From Gemmatimonadota bacterium (GTDB taxonomy: Bacteria; Gemmatimonadota; Gemmatimonadetes; Longimicrobiales; Gaopeijiaceae): a stretch of DNA of 36,744 bases. Location: NCBI GenBank assembly GCA_007125125.1, contig SLDT01000114.1, forward strand, positions 1 through 36,744, read 5' to 3'. Under the pieces are notes generated by a model. The model made no database searches. It was not told the DNA's origin and was given only the letters and a program-made list of their open reading frames with translations. How positions within the stretch are numbered: position 1 is the first letter of the stretch; each line of letters starts with the position of its first letter. A program made the translations under genes and the position numbers. Below, piece by piece: positions 17,750 through 26,537 of the stretch.

Positions 17750-18439
17750 TCAGTTCTCCGAAGTGCCGGGCTCGGTGTCAGCGTCCGGTTCGGCCGGCTC
17801 GGCCTGCCCCGGTGACTGTCCCTGGAGCTGGCGGACGTAGTTCACGACGTGCCAGCGATCGTAGTGGGTCAGCTGGTGCCCGTACGCGGGCATGGCGCCA
17901 CGGCCGACGCGGATGATCGAATAGATGTATCCCTCGCTGAGGCCCAGGGATTGGTCCTGCATCAGCGAGTACCCCATGACGGGTGCCGCCGCCGCGATCG
18001 GCCCACCACCCGCCCCGTCCTCGCCATGGCAGGGGGTGCATGCCCGGTTGTAGAGCACCTGGCCACGGGCAAGGGACTCCGAATCGGCCGCGACGGGGTT
18101 CTCGATCCGCGTGATTTGCGGAAAGTCTTCCGGGTTGGTGAGAGCCTGCAGGAGATCCAGCTGGGTGACCGGGGGCGGCGGTGCTGCACCCTCGGGCTGC
18201 CCGAGGTTCACCACGCCGGGTCCAACTGGAAAGTTGCCCGAGGCAAAGGAGACGGAACCCTCGGGTGCGCCCTGCGGGTCCGCGTAGGGATTGAAGTTGG
18301 GCTGCACCCGCATGCTGCGGCCGAAGATCTCGGCGAGCAGGTCGTCCATGGGTGTGCAACCAGCCCCGGTCAGGAGCACCAGGGCGCAGGCCAGCCAGCC
18401 ACGTGATGTTCGCATTCTCGTCCTTGCCTCTTCAGCCAT
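17750..18439 (-). CDS. actE: Alternative complex III subunit ActE (mono-heme cytochrome c lipoprotein)
   Basis: A 229-residue lipoprotein c-type cytochrome. The signal peptide ends in LTGAGC (Cys28). One heme motif CTPCH (134-138) and a later methionine in GAMPAYGHQ (M183) are likely heme ligands. The C-terminal tail is Pro/Glu/Asp-rich. It is the electron-exit subunit of alternative complex III. The ATG at 18439 overlaps the actD stop by 8 bases; a second ATG at 18415 would give a more typical 20-residue signal (MRTSRGWL...) and may be the true start. The position between actD and actF fits. Confidence 0.93.
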   Translation of the reverse strand: MAEEARTRMRTSRGWLACALVLLTGAGCTPMDDLLAEIFGRSMRVQPNFNPYADPQGAPEGSVSFASGNFPVGPGVVNLGQPEGAAPPPPVTQLDLLQALTNPEDFPQITRIENPVAADSESLARGQVLYNRACTPCHGEDGAGGGPIAAAAPVMGYSLMQDQSLGLSEGYIYSIIRVGRGAMPAYGHQLTHYDRWHVVNYVRQLQGQSPGQAEPAEPDADTEPGTSEN

Positions 18440-18974
18440 GGGCCCTTCCGGTGGGATCGTCCTGAATCAACGCTGGCCCCTGTTCTTCCAGGATTCTGCG
18501 AACAGTGTCGAGTCGCGCAGGCGGTGCGGTGACGTAGACTCCGAATCTTCCCGAGCTGAACTCGGGATCGTAGACGACGTCGCCCTTCAGGTCTGGCACC
18601 CTCATGTTCCAGAACACGCCGACCACGGTGAAGAGCGCCCCGAAGAGAATCGTCATCTCGAACACCGGAACGATGAAGGCCGGGATCGACAGGATCGGCT
18701 TCCCACCCACGACGATCGGCCAGTCCATGTTTGCGAAGATCGTGAAGGCCAGCCCGGTGGCGGCACCCGTCAGACCTCCGATCAGGGTGAAGAGACGGAT
18801 CGGGCTCGCGGCGTACCCGAGCGCCTCTTCGATGTGGTGCTCCGGGAAGGGCGCGAAGGCCGTGATCTCCTCGAATCCCTCGCTTCGCAGGCGCTTGATC
18901 ACGTCAACCGTTGCATCGAGGTGTTCGTAGGAAGCAAGCAGTCCCTGCCGTTCGGCGGTGCCGGAGGGAGTCAT
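18432..18974 (-). CDS. actD: Alternative complex III subunit ActD (DUF3341)
   Basis: A 180-residue protein of the DUF3341 family. A soluble N-terminal part (LLASYEHLDATVDVIKRLR) is followed by two membrane helices (about 65-85 and 97-120) around GGKPILSIPAFIVPVFE and a conserved end region with FGVYVTAPP. It is a membrane subunit of the quinol-oxidising complex with no cofactor of its own. The ATG at 18974 overlaps the actC stop by 4 bases (ATGA). An open frame extends further upstream to 19325 but that sequence is antisense-like and not DUF3341. Confidence 0.93.
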   Translation of the reverse strand: MTPSGTAERQGLLASYEHLDATVDVIKRLRSEGFEEITAFAPFPEHHIEEALGYAASPIRLFTLIGGLTGAATGLAFTIFANMDWPIVVGGKPILSIPAFIVPVFEMTILFGALFTVVGVFWNMRVPDLKGDVVYDPEFSSGRFGVYVTAPPARLDTVRRILEEQGPALIQDDPTGRAHG

Positions 18975-20350
18975 CGGCCCACCTCCTTCTTTTTCGGGCG
19001 CATGGGCGGCGGGAGAACCTCCTTGATCTCGGCAATCGCCACAGGCGGGAAGAGCCGGATGAAGAGGAGGAACCAGAAGAAGAACCAGCCGAAGGTCCCG
19101 ATCACGATGCCCATCTCCGTCACACTGGGACGGTAGACGTTCCACGCGAAGGGAATGAACTCGTGCGAGAGGGAAGTCACGATGATCACGAACCGCTCGA
19201 ACCACATCCCGATGTTGATGAAGATCGAGATGACGAAGAGCGCCGCGATCGAGTGCCTGACCCGCTTGAACCAGAGCATGATCGGGATGAGGCCGTTGCA
19301 GATCAGCATGATCCACGTAGCCCACCAGTAGTGGCCAAAGACACGGTTCCAGAAGACCCGACGCTCCGGGTCTTCCGCCGAGTACCAGGCCATGAAGAAC
19401 TCGGTCAGGTAGGCGTAGAAGACGATCAGCCCCGTTACGAGACAGAGCTTCGCCATTGCATCAAAGTGACGCGTGGTCAGGTAACTCTCGAGGCCAAAGA
19501 CCTTCCGGATCGGCACCAGGATCGTGATGACCATCGCGACCCCGGAAAAGATCGCTCCGGCCACGAAGTAAGGTGCGAAGATCGTCGCGTGCCACCCGGG
19601 GACGATCCCCATCGCGAAGTCCCAGGACACGACCGAGTGCACGGAGAGAACGAGCGGCGTGGCCAGAGCGGCCAGATAGAGATACGCCTTGCCGAAGTGG
19701 TGCCACTGGCGGTCAGTTCCGCGCCAGCCGAAGGCCGTCAGGCTGTAGAACTTCTGCCTCAGGGTGCCCTTCTTCGCCTGGTCACGCGCCGCCGCGATGT
19801 CGGGAATCAGGCCCAGGAGGAAGAAGAGCGACGAGACGGTGAAGTAGGTCGAGACCGCGAAGACGTCCCAGACCAGGGGCGACTTGAAGTTCGGCCAGAG
19901 CATCCGCTGGTTCGGATACGGGAACAGCCAGTAGGCATGCCAGACTCTGCCCAGGTGGATCAGCGGGAAGAGTCCGGCGGTCATGACCGCGAAGACGGTC
20001 ATCGCCTCGGCCGCGCGATAGATCGACTGACGCCAACGAGCGCGGAACAGGTAAAGAATCGCGGAGATCAGGGTGCCTGAGTGGGCAATTCCCACCCAGA
20101 ACACGAAGGTCGTGATGTAGGCTCCCCAGCCCACCGGCGTGTTCAGCCCCGCGAGGCCGATACCGTTGATGATCTGGTTGCCCCACGAGAAGGCAAGGAG
20201 CCCGATGCCCGCGATCGACAGTCCGAGGAGGAACCACCAGGCCTTCCCCGGACGCGAGAGCATCTGGAGAATGTCGGTGTTTACCTCCCCGTACGACCGC
20301 ACGTCCGGGTGTGTCAGCTCTGACCGCTCTTTTTCCGTAACCGTCGCCAT
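18971..20350 (-). CDS. actC: Alternative complex III subunit ActC (NrfD-like, quinol-binding membrane subunit)
   Basis: A 459-residue NrfD/PsrC-type protein with about ten helices. Landmarks include WGAYITTFVFWVGIAHSGT, GLFPLIHLGRVWHAYWLFPY, SVHSVVSWDFAMGIVPGWH and NIGMWFERFVIIVTSL. In the solved complexes this subunit contacts the iron-sulfur protein ActB and holds the quinol site. The start MATVTEKERSELTHP precedes the first helix at about 38. It follows actB by 52 bases and overlaps actD by 4. The ending is a lysine-rich tail (MRPKKKEVGR). Confidence 0.95.
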   Translation of the reverse strand: MATVTEKERSELTHPDVRSYGEVNTDILQMLSRPGKAWWFLLGLSIAGIGLLAFSWGNQIINGIGLAGLNTPVGWGAYITTFVFWVGIAHSGTLISAILYLFRARWRQSIYRAAEAMTVFAVMTAGLFPLIHLGRVWHAYWLFPYPNQRMLWPNFKSPLVWDVFAVSTYFTVSSLFFLLGLIPDIAAARDQAKKGTLRQKFYSLTAFGWRGTDRQWHHFGKAYLYLAALATPLVLSVHSVVSWDFAMGIVPGWHATIFAPYFVAGAIFSGVAMVITILVPIRKVFGLESYLTTRHFDAMAKLCLVTGLIVFYAYLTEFFMAWYSAEDPERRVFWNRVFGHYWWATWIMLICNGLIPIMLWFKRVRHSIAALFVISIFINIGMWFERFVIIVTSLSHEFIPFAWNVYRPSVTEMGIVIGTFGWFFFWFLLFIRLFPPVAIAEIKEVLPPPMRPKKKEVGR

Positions 20351-20402
20351 TCGTAGCCTCGAGTCCCCGGTTCGTCCGGGTCGACGGGCGCGTGGTGCGC
20401 CC

Positions 20403-23400
20403 TTAGACGTGGATCGACTTCACCGGGTGGAAGGTGACCTTCCGAAGATAGTTCACCGCCGGCTGAGTGTTGATGAGCACATCGAGCACGCGGTAGGTGC
20501 GATCGTTCTGCGAGACCTGCGCGACCCGTGATTCGGGATCACGAATGTTCCCGAACACGATCGCCTCCGCGGGACAGCTCTGCTGACACGCGGGCACGAC
20601 TTCATCGGCCCCGACCCGGCGACCCTCGAGGGTGGCCTGGTTCTCGGATTGCCTGATCCGCTGGACGCAGAAGGAGCACTTCTCCATCACGCCCTCGGTC
20701 CGGACCGTCACATCGGGGTTGTACTGCCAGTTTAGGGGCTCGGGGACCTCCGAGAATCGGTGCCAGTTGAAGACGCGCACCTTGTAGGGGCAGTTGTTCG
20801 CACAGTAGCGGGTTCCGACGCAGCGATTGTATACCTGTGCGTTCAGCCCATCCGGTGTGTGGTAGGCCGCATAGACTGGGCAGACCGGCTCGCACGGGGC
20901 GTTCCCGCAGTGCTGACAAAGCATGGGGACGAAGCGGATGTCGACCGGGCCGGGAGCCGAGGCGTCGAGCTGCTCGACGTAACGGTCCATCCGGATCCAG
21001 TGGAGGTCGCGCCCCATCATGACCTGGTCTTCCCCGACTGTCGCCACGTTGTTTTCGGCCTGACAGGCCGTCACGCAGGCCGAGCAGCCGGTGCACTTGT
21101 CCAGGTCGATCGCCATCGCCCAGCGCGGCGTCTCCGGATCGCCGTAGTCACCGTAGCGCGCCCCCTCGAGCGGGAAGTCGGTCGGGCTGCCGCCACCGGG
21201 GACCGGAACCGGCACGAACCCGCCCATTCCCTGCAGCTCCCGCAGGGGACCGTGACCGTGGTCGTCGGCATGGGCAAGTTCGCCCGCCGCGAGGGCCGAA
21301 AGCTGCACTGCGGGAGCGATTGGCCGATCGAACTGCTGGTCCGACCCCTCGATCGTGGCGAGACGCCGCCAGCGACCCGTGGGCTCGACCCGGACCCGCA
21401 CACCGAGGTGGGCGAGGGCACCGGAAGGTTCTTCCGTGACCACCGAGAGGAGGCGCATGGGATTGACGCCCTTCCCCTCGGCGTAGCGGCCATAGCTCTC
21501 GTGTCCCGCGCCCATCGAGATCGCGATGGTGTCACGACGAATTCCGCCGTAGGGCCACACGGGCACCTCGACCTCACCGTGCTCCGAGGTCACTCGCACG
21601 ATGTCACCCCGGCGCAGCCCGAGCTCGGACACCGTCTCCGGGTTCATCTCCACCCAGGAGTGCCAGGCCATCTTCGTGACGGGATCGGGCAGCTCCTGGA
21701 GCCAGGGCTTGTTCGCCCCGCGACCGTCGCCCAGACGGGTCGAGGGGTAGACAATCAGTGTGTAGCCGTCTCCCTCCAGTTCGGGGGCGTCGAAGCTCAC
21801 AGCCCGATCGGGCGTCTGCAGGCCGACTTCAGCAGGTGTAGCGTTACCGAGGGCGACGACGCCACCTCGAAGAGAATCCCTCCAGAAGGCATCGAAGGTG
21901 CCCCCGGGTGAGCCCGCTTCCGCGTGCAGATCGCTCCAGCGGTTCCTGAGATAGTCGTGGAAGGTCTCCGCGCCCGGATCGACACCCAGCCCCTGCGCCA
22001 TGGCCAGCAGAAGGTCGCCGGCCGGTCGGGAATCGAAGTGCGGCACGGGCTGGACCACCGGCTGCCGGATCGTCCAGAGGCCGGCCCGCGGGTTCGCGTC
22101 ACCCCACGCCTCGAGCGGGTGTCGATCCGGAAGGACCAGATCACACAGTTCTGCCGTCTCGTCGATCTGCGGCGTGATCGCAACCTTGAAGCCGACCTGG
22201 CCGAGTGCGTCGACGAGTCCTGCCGCAGGCGGGAGATTGTAGGCCGGGTTCGTGTTGTGGAAGAGAACCATCCCGACCCCGCCGGCCGACATCTCGCCGA
22301 TGGCCTCCTCGAGCGCCCGCCACGACCCGGAGGCCCCGGCGAGGTCATCCCGTCCCGGGTGCACCGTACGCCCCACGCTGCCCGCGACCGCATTGAGGAT
22401 CAGGACCGCGAGGTTCGCGGCGGTGGCGTTCGCTCCATGGCCGGCCACACCCGGCCCCAGGGCCAGAGGTGCCTCGGCCTGACCGAAGGAGCGGGCCAGT
22501 TCGACGATCGTGTCTTCGGGCACGCCCGCTGCCTCGGCCGCTTCGGCGGGACCGTACCCCTGGAGGAGCTCGGCGTAGGGACCCGCATCGGCACCCTCCC
22601 GAACCAGCACCCCTGCCATGGCGAGCGCGACGACCGCCTCGGATCCGGGCCGAAGGGGGACCCACTCGTCGGCGTTCTGCCCCGTCAGGGAAAGGCGCGG
22701 TGCAAGGAACACGAAGCGCGCCTTGCGGTTCGCCTCGTCCACGCCAGCCGCCCGAGCGAAGCCACGCATGTACTCGACGGGCGAAAGCCATGTCTCGAGG
22801 AAGTCAGCTCCGAACGAGACGATGAAGTCGGCCCGCTCGAAGTCGTAGGTCGGAAGCGAGTCGCGTCCGAAGGCAAGACGGGCCGCTTCGCGCAGAGGGG
22901 CTTCCGAGAGCGCCTCGTACTCGATCCGGCGCCCTCCGGATGCACCCACTACCTCGTCCATCAGGCGGGTCAGGGTCGGCCCCTCCTTGCGGCTCACCAG
23001 CCGGAAGCCGCTGCCCGCGTCGCGGGCGCGCTCGATGAGGAGAGTGCGTGCGTCGTCCCAGGAGATTTCCTCGAAGCCCTCCCCCGAGCGGCGCATCGGC
23101 GTGCGGAGTCGGTCGGGGTTGTAGAGTCCCTGGAGCGAGGCATGCCCCCTCGAGCAGAGCGCGCCCCCGGAAATCGGGTGATTCGGGTTGCCCTCGACCT
23201 TCGTGGCCCGGCCTTCCCGCGTCTTGACCCACGTACCACAGCCCGCTGCGCATTCGCCGCAGACCGTGCTGTACCAGGTGGCAACCCCGGGAGTGATGTC
23301 CTCGGGGGGCACCACGTAGGGGATGAGCTTCTCGACCTGATCGGTCGAACAGCCTACGAGTCCCGCGCCAGCGCCCGAAACTCCCAGGACCTTCAGGAAG

Positions 23401-23426
23401 TCGCGGCGCTTGATCCCGTCGTTCAT
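20403..23426 (-). CDS. actB: Alternative complex III subunit ActB (fused molybdopterin-like and ferredoxin-like domains, Tat signal)
   Basis: A 1007-residue exported protein. The N-terminus has a twin-arginine motif (KRRDFLKVLGV) and a lipobox-like GLVGC with Cys26. The first two thirds resemble molybdopterin oxidoreductases without an obvious catalytic Mo ligand, but keep a CxxCxxxC...C set (C56, C59, C63, C91). The last third carries ferredoxin-type motifs: CTGCSACVTAC, CQHCGNAPCEPVCP, CVGTRYCANNCP and CSFCVQRI...CQQSCP, expected to bind four clusters. It carries electrons from quinol towards ActA/ActE. The ATG at 23426 follows GAGGTG; the open frame extends to 23555 but adds no signal-like sequence. 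Confidence 0.95.
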   Translation of the reverse strand: MNDGIKRRDFLKVLGVSGAGAGLVGCSTDQVEKLIPYVVPPEDITPGVATWYSTVCGECAAGCGTWVKTREGRATKVEGNPNHPISGGALCSRGHASLQGLYNPDRLRTPMRRSGEGFEEISWDDARTLLIERARDAGSGFRLVSRKEGPTLTRLMDEVVGASGGRRIEYEALSEAPLREAARLAFGRDSLPTYDFERADFIVSFGADFLETWLSPVEYMRGFARAAGVDEANRKARFVFLAPRLSLTGQNADEWVPLRPGSEAVVALAMAGVLVREGADAGPYAELLQGYGPAEAAEAAGVPEDTIVELARSFGQAEAPLALGPGVAGHGANATAANLAVLILNAVAGSVGRTVHPGRDDLAGASGSWRALEEAIGEMSAGGVGMVLFHNTNPAYNLPPAAGLVDALGQVGFKVAITPQIDETAELCDLVLPDRHPLEAWGDANPRAGLWTIRQPVVQPVPHFDSRPAGDLLLAMAQGLGVDPGAETFHDYLRNRWSDLHAEAGSPGGTFDAFWRDSLRGGVVALGNATPAEVGLQTPDRAVSFDAPELEGDGYTLIVYPSTRLGDGRGANKPWLQELPDPVTKMAWHSWVEMNPETVSELGLRRGDIVRVTSEHGEVEVPVWPYGGIRRDTIAISMGAGHESYGRYAEGKGVNPMRLLSVVTEEPSGALAHLGVRVRVEPTGRWRRLATIEGSDQQFDRPIAPAVQLSALAAGELAHADDHGHGPLRELQGMGGFVPVPVPGGGSPTDFPLEGARYGDYGDPETPRWAMAIDLDKCTGCSACVTACQAENNVATVGEDQVMMGRDLHWIRMDRYVEQLDASAPGPVDIRFVPMLCQHCGNAPCEPVCPVYAAYHTPDGLNAQVYNRCVGTRYCANNCPYKVRVFNWHRFSEVPEPLNWQYNPDVTVRTEGVMEKCSFCVQRIRQSENQATLEGRRVGADEVVPACQQSCPAEAIVFGNIRDPESRVAQVSQNDRTYRVLDVLINTQPAVNYLRKVTFHPVKSIHV

Positions 23427-23511
23427 GAACACACCTCGCGGTCCGATCCCATGCACACGGGGATCCTGGAAACCGTCCCTGCCGCCTCCGCGCGGCTTCG
23501 ACGGAAGATCA

Positions 23512-24060
23512 TCAGTAGTGGCATACGGTGCAGTCGATCGATGCACCCATGTCAATGTGACAGCTCAGACACCAGCCCATCGTGAGAGGCTGGTTCAACC
23601 GCTCGATCACCCCGATCTCCTCCACGTTCCCGTGGCAGGTGGCACAGTCCACGCCCGCCGAAACATGGCGCATGTGCGGGAAGTACACGTGATCGGCCAC
23701 CTTGTAGACCCGGCTCCAGGGAATCGGCTGCCGCGCGTCCCAGTACTCCCGGAGTTTGGCCACCTCTTCCGGGTTCTGCTGCCCCTCTACGAAGGTGTGG
23801 CAACCCATGCAGGAGGCGACCGGAGGCATGCCGGCGCTCTTCGAGCGCTCGACCGAAAAGTGGCAGTATTGGCAGTCAATCTGGTACTCCCCCGCGTGCG
23901 TGTTGTGGGGGAAGGCGATGGACTGACCCTGGAACTCGCCCTCCTGGGCGAACTCCTGTAGGGCAAGAGCCTCATCGGCCGAGGCGTTCGCCCGCACGAA
24001 AGCGAGCGTGCCCAGCACGGAGATGACGGCCACCATAGTGAGGAACCAGCGCTTCTGCAT
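23512..24060 (-). CDS. actA: Alternative complex III subunit ActA (pentaheme cytochrome c)
   Basis: A 182-residue exported multiheme cytochrome. After an N-terminal signal/anchor (KRWFLTMVAVISVLGTLAFV) there are five CxxCH motifs: CQYCH (63-67), CMGCH (84-88), CATCH (139-143), CLSCH (164-168) and CTVCH (177-181). The last heme motif is one residue from the C-terminus. This matches the pentaheme ActA of alternative complex III. It is the first gene of the operon, with a candidate promoter at 24128-24157 and 85 bases before actB. The ribosome site is weak. Confidence 0.96.
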   Translation of the reverse strand: MQKRWFLTMVAVISVLGTLAFVRANASADEALALQEFAQEGEFQGQSIAFPHNTHAGEYQIDCQYCHFSVERSKSAGMPPVASCMGCHTFVEGQQNPEEVAKLREYWDARQPIPWSRVYKVADHVYFPHMRHVSAGVDCATCHGNVEEIGVIERLNQPLTMGWCLSCHIDMGASIDCTVCHY

Positions 24061-24313
24061 AACCGTGGTGTCTCGGTCGGAAGGCAGGCGAAAGATGTCG
24101 ACGGATCCGCCTCATTTAGCGGCCGTGAAGTTAGGCGCGCAGGGGAAGCGCTGTCAACGCCGTCGCCGTGATTGCGGGGCTCAGGTTGCCGCATCTTCTT
24201 GAGTTCTCCAGATTCGGGCGGGTTCGCCGAGGGTCGCCTGACGCCAGACCGGCCCTGTTCCCCGGCCCCCCGGACGCATCTCCCACCTCGCATCCCAGAG
24301 CCGATCACCCCTC
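24061..24313. other. Intergenic region between divergent actA and the DUF432-like gene
   Basis: These 253 bases hold the candidate act promoter on the minus strand. I see no clear plus-strand promoter for the DUF432-like gene, no hairpin of note and no small gene that stands out. Confidence 0.5.
24128..24157 (-). promoter_or_regulatory. Candidate promoter for the act operon
   Basis: On the minus strand a perfect TTGACA (24152-24157) is followed after 18 bases by TAACTT (24128-24133). The -35 is ideal, the -10 matches 3 of 6. It lies about 70 bases upstream of the actA ATG in a locally AT-richer region. Confidence 0.5.
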
Positions 24314-25189
24314 ATGCACCCCGGCAGCGCGAGTCCCCGTCTCCCCTCGCCCTGGGGCGAGCACGAGCTCTCGGAAGGCACGCCCACCGTCGTGCGCATC
24401 GGCCCCATCGAGCTCTGGTTCGAGACGGTGAACGGCGAGATCCGGCTTGCTCATCGGTATCCCTCCGGTCACGACCTCCCGCCCCTGTCCGGCTCCGCCC
24501 CGGCGCTCGCGCCGGACCCCGAGAATCAGCTCTCCGCCGCCGGCGAGCCCCCCGACAAGGGCATCTGGTCCCGTTGGGCCACCCCCGGAGGCGAGACCCG
24601 GATCCGGCTCGTCCCCGGCTTCCCCGACCGCACGCTGGTGCTCCAGCCGGAACTCCCCTTCCGGCTCCTGCCCCGCGCCGAGGCGCGCATCTTCGTCCGT
24701 GTCCCCCTCTGGGTCCGGATCGAGCTCCCCGTCGAGGGCGCGTCCGCCCCCCTCCTCCTGACCGAGATCCCGGCAATTCCGATGTCCGACACGTGGTGGG
24801 GGGGCTTCATGGAGGGAGAGCTCACGTACTGGCTTCCCACGAAGGCCCGTCGTGTGGTCACGCCCGAGCTCTATGTGTCCCACATGGCAATCTGTACCCT
24901 GCAGCTGCGCAACCGGAGCACGGCTGACCTCGAGGTGAGCAAACTTGCCTTCCGCGTCGCACACCTCGCCCTCCTGCTTGATGCCGAGGACCACTTCTGG
25001 TCCAGCGAGTCCCGTGTCAACTACCACGGCGAGGCCGAGGGCAGCCAGATCGACATCTCCGAGCGGGCCCCGGTCGAAGCGGGCGAAACGACCCTGGTGC
25101 TCAGCCCGCGGACACCCCTGGCCCGTGGCTTCCGGGCGCGCACCTTCGAGCGCCTCCGGGTTCTCCCAGGTCTGGGAGGAAGCCTTTGA
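24314..25189 (+). CDS. DUF432-like protein coupled to the MscS gene
   Basis: A 291-residue protein without signal peptide or membrane helices. It has a beta-rich look, with alternating hydrophobic segments such as RIRLVPGFPDRTLVLQPELP and ARIFVRVPLWVRIELP, and conserved-looking WWGGFMEGELTYWLPTKARR. The sequence and the neighbour recall DUF432, a family often found beside mechanosensitive channels; I recall this from memory and it needs a profile search. Function is unknown. The stop overlaps the TTG start of mscS by 4 bases (TTGA), so the two are very probably co-translated. The ATG at 24314 lacks a strong ribosome site. Confidence 0.75.
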   Translation: MHPGSASPRLPSPWGEHELSEGTPTVVRIGPIELWFETVNGEIRLAHRYPSGHDLPPLSGSAPALAPDPENQLSAAGEPPDKGIWSRWATPGGETRIRLVPGFPDRTLVLQPELPFRLLPRAEARIFVRVPLWVRIELPVEGASAPLLLTEIPAIPMSDTWWGGFMEGELTYWLPTKARRVVTPELYVSHMAICTLQLRNRSTADLEVSKLAFRVAHLALLLDAEDHFWSSESRVNYHGEAEGSQIDISERAPVEAGETTLVLSPRTPLARGFRARTFERLRVLPGLGGSL

Positions 25190-26157
25190 CGCCGCTCGAG
25201 CTACTCCTCGTCCAGGCCGCCGACGCCGACCCCATCGTCGGGTTCTGGCAACGCCTCCTTCACCGGGAAGACCCGGGCGCCCTCGTTCGGGCCCTCCTGC
25301 TCGTCTTCCTCGGGATCCCCGCGCTCATGGCCGCCGCCCGCACTCTCCGCGCCTGGGTCGGCAAGAAGTCCACTCCCCAGCAGGGAATGGTCGCTGGAAA
25401 GGTTCTGCTCTATCCGGGGCTGCTCCTCATCTTCGTCTCGGTGCTTCACCAGCTCGACTTCTCCCTTGCCCCCCTCCTGGGCGCCGCCGGGATCGTCGGG
25501 ATCGCCCTCGGCTTTGCCTCGCAGACCTCGGTGTCGAATGTGATCTCCGGCCTCTTCCTGATCGCGGAGCGGCCCTTCGAGGTCGACGACGTGATCCAGG
25601 TCGGGGACACGATCGGTCGAGTCCTCTCGATCGACACCCTCTCGGTCAAGCTGCGCACCTTCGACAACCGCTTCGTCCGAATCCCGAACGAGACGATCGT
25701 GAAGAGCCAGGTCACCACGATCACCCGCTTTCCCATCCGCCGTCTCGACCTGAACATCGGAGTCGCCTACAAGGAAGATGTCGAGAGGGTTCGCAAGGCC
25801 CTCCTTGACGTCGTCAAGATCAATCCGCGCGCCCTGATGGAGCCCGAGCCAACCGTCTTCTTCGATGGCTACGGCGACTCGGCCCTCGAACTCCGCCTCG
25901 CCGTCTGGGCCACGCGGGAGAACTTCATTGGGCTGAAGAACTCCCTGCTCGAAGAGATCAAGGCCCGCTTCGATCTTGAGGGGATCGAGATCCCCTTCCC
26001 GCATCGCTCGCTCTACACGGGCTCCATCACCGACCCCTTCCCCGTCCGCGTCGTCCCCGGCCACGCGCCAGACGCCCCTGCCGAGAACGCCACCGGGAAC
26101 CCGGCCTCGCAGGGGTCATCGAACGACGCCTCGGACGAAGTCCGTCGGGACCCTTGA
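25186..26157 (+). CDS. Small-conductance mechanosensitive channel, MscS family
   Basis: A 323-residue membrane protein. Two or three N-terminal helices lead into the pore helix LLGAAGIVGIALGFASQTSV and the beta domain with SNVISGLFLIAERPFEVDD, VIQVGDTIGRV and RFVRIPNETI. This is the MscS channel domain, which opens under membrane tension to release solutes. The C-terminus ends in an Ala/Pro/Asp-rich tail. It starts with TTG at 25186, overlapping the upstream stop by 4 bases, and GGGAGGA lies about 5 bases before it, so the rare start is well supported. Confidence 0.94.
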   Translation: MTPLELLLVQAADADPIVGFWQRLLHREDPGALVRALLLVFLGIPALMAAARTLRAWVGKKSTPQQGMVAGKVLLYPGLLLIFVSVLHQLDFSLAPLLGAAGIVGIALGFASQTSVSNVISGLFLIAERPFEVDDVIQVGDTIGRVLSIDTLSVKLRTFDNRFVRIPNETIVKSQVTTITRFPIRRLDLNIGVAYKEDVERVRKALLDVVKINPRALMEPEPTVFFDGYGDSALELRLAVWATRENFIGLKNSLLEEIKARFDLEGIEIPFPHRSLYTGSITDPFPVRVVPGHAPDAPAENATGNPASQGSSNDASDEVRRDP

Positions 26158-26188
26158 CCCCTCGGCCCCCGAACCGCAGTGTGAGATC

Positions 26189-26479
26189 ATGACGAACGAC
26201 TCCGCCCCTGCCGACATCCCCTCGCATGGCCAGCACCTCGCCACGGTCAGTCACGAGGGGCGTTTCTGGGACGTGTACCTCGAGTTCGAGGACGACCCCC
26301 GACGGCCCGACAGCTATCGGGCGCTCCTGGCCTACTCTCCCGCCGACCGGAACGAGGGTGAAGACGCCCTCCGCACGACCGCCGTCATCATCGAGCCCTC
26401 CTACGAGCAGGCGGTCCGGAAGGCCCGAGCCCTTGAAGACCATCAGTTCACCGCCTTTCTTCGCTCCCTCCTACCCTGA
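26189..26479 (+). CDS. Uncharacterised 96-residue protein
   Basis: A small soluble protein I do not recognise. The central part reads as a compact alpha/beta fold: HEGRFWDVYLEFEDD, SYRALLAYSPAD, TTAVIIEPSYEQAVRKAR and FTAFLRSLLP. Acidic (many Asp/Glu), no signal peptide or helices spanning a membrane. The frame is open back to 25976 inside mscS, but there it gives Arg/Ser/Pro-rich antisense-like text, and the coherent protein begins at MTNDSAPADIP. It lies 31 bases after mscS and may be in its transcript. The coding call rests on amino-acid composition and frame only. Confidence 0.65.
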   Translation: MTNDSAPADIPSHGQHLATVSHEGRFWDVYLEFEDDPRRPDSYRALLAYSPADRNEGEDALRTTAVIIEPSYEQAVRKARALEDHQFTAFLRSLLP

Positions 26480-26537
26480 GCGGGCTCCCGCGCACCTGGG
26501 TCCCCGGGGGCGGTGCGGTTCCCGCCTCTCTGGCCCC

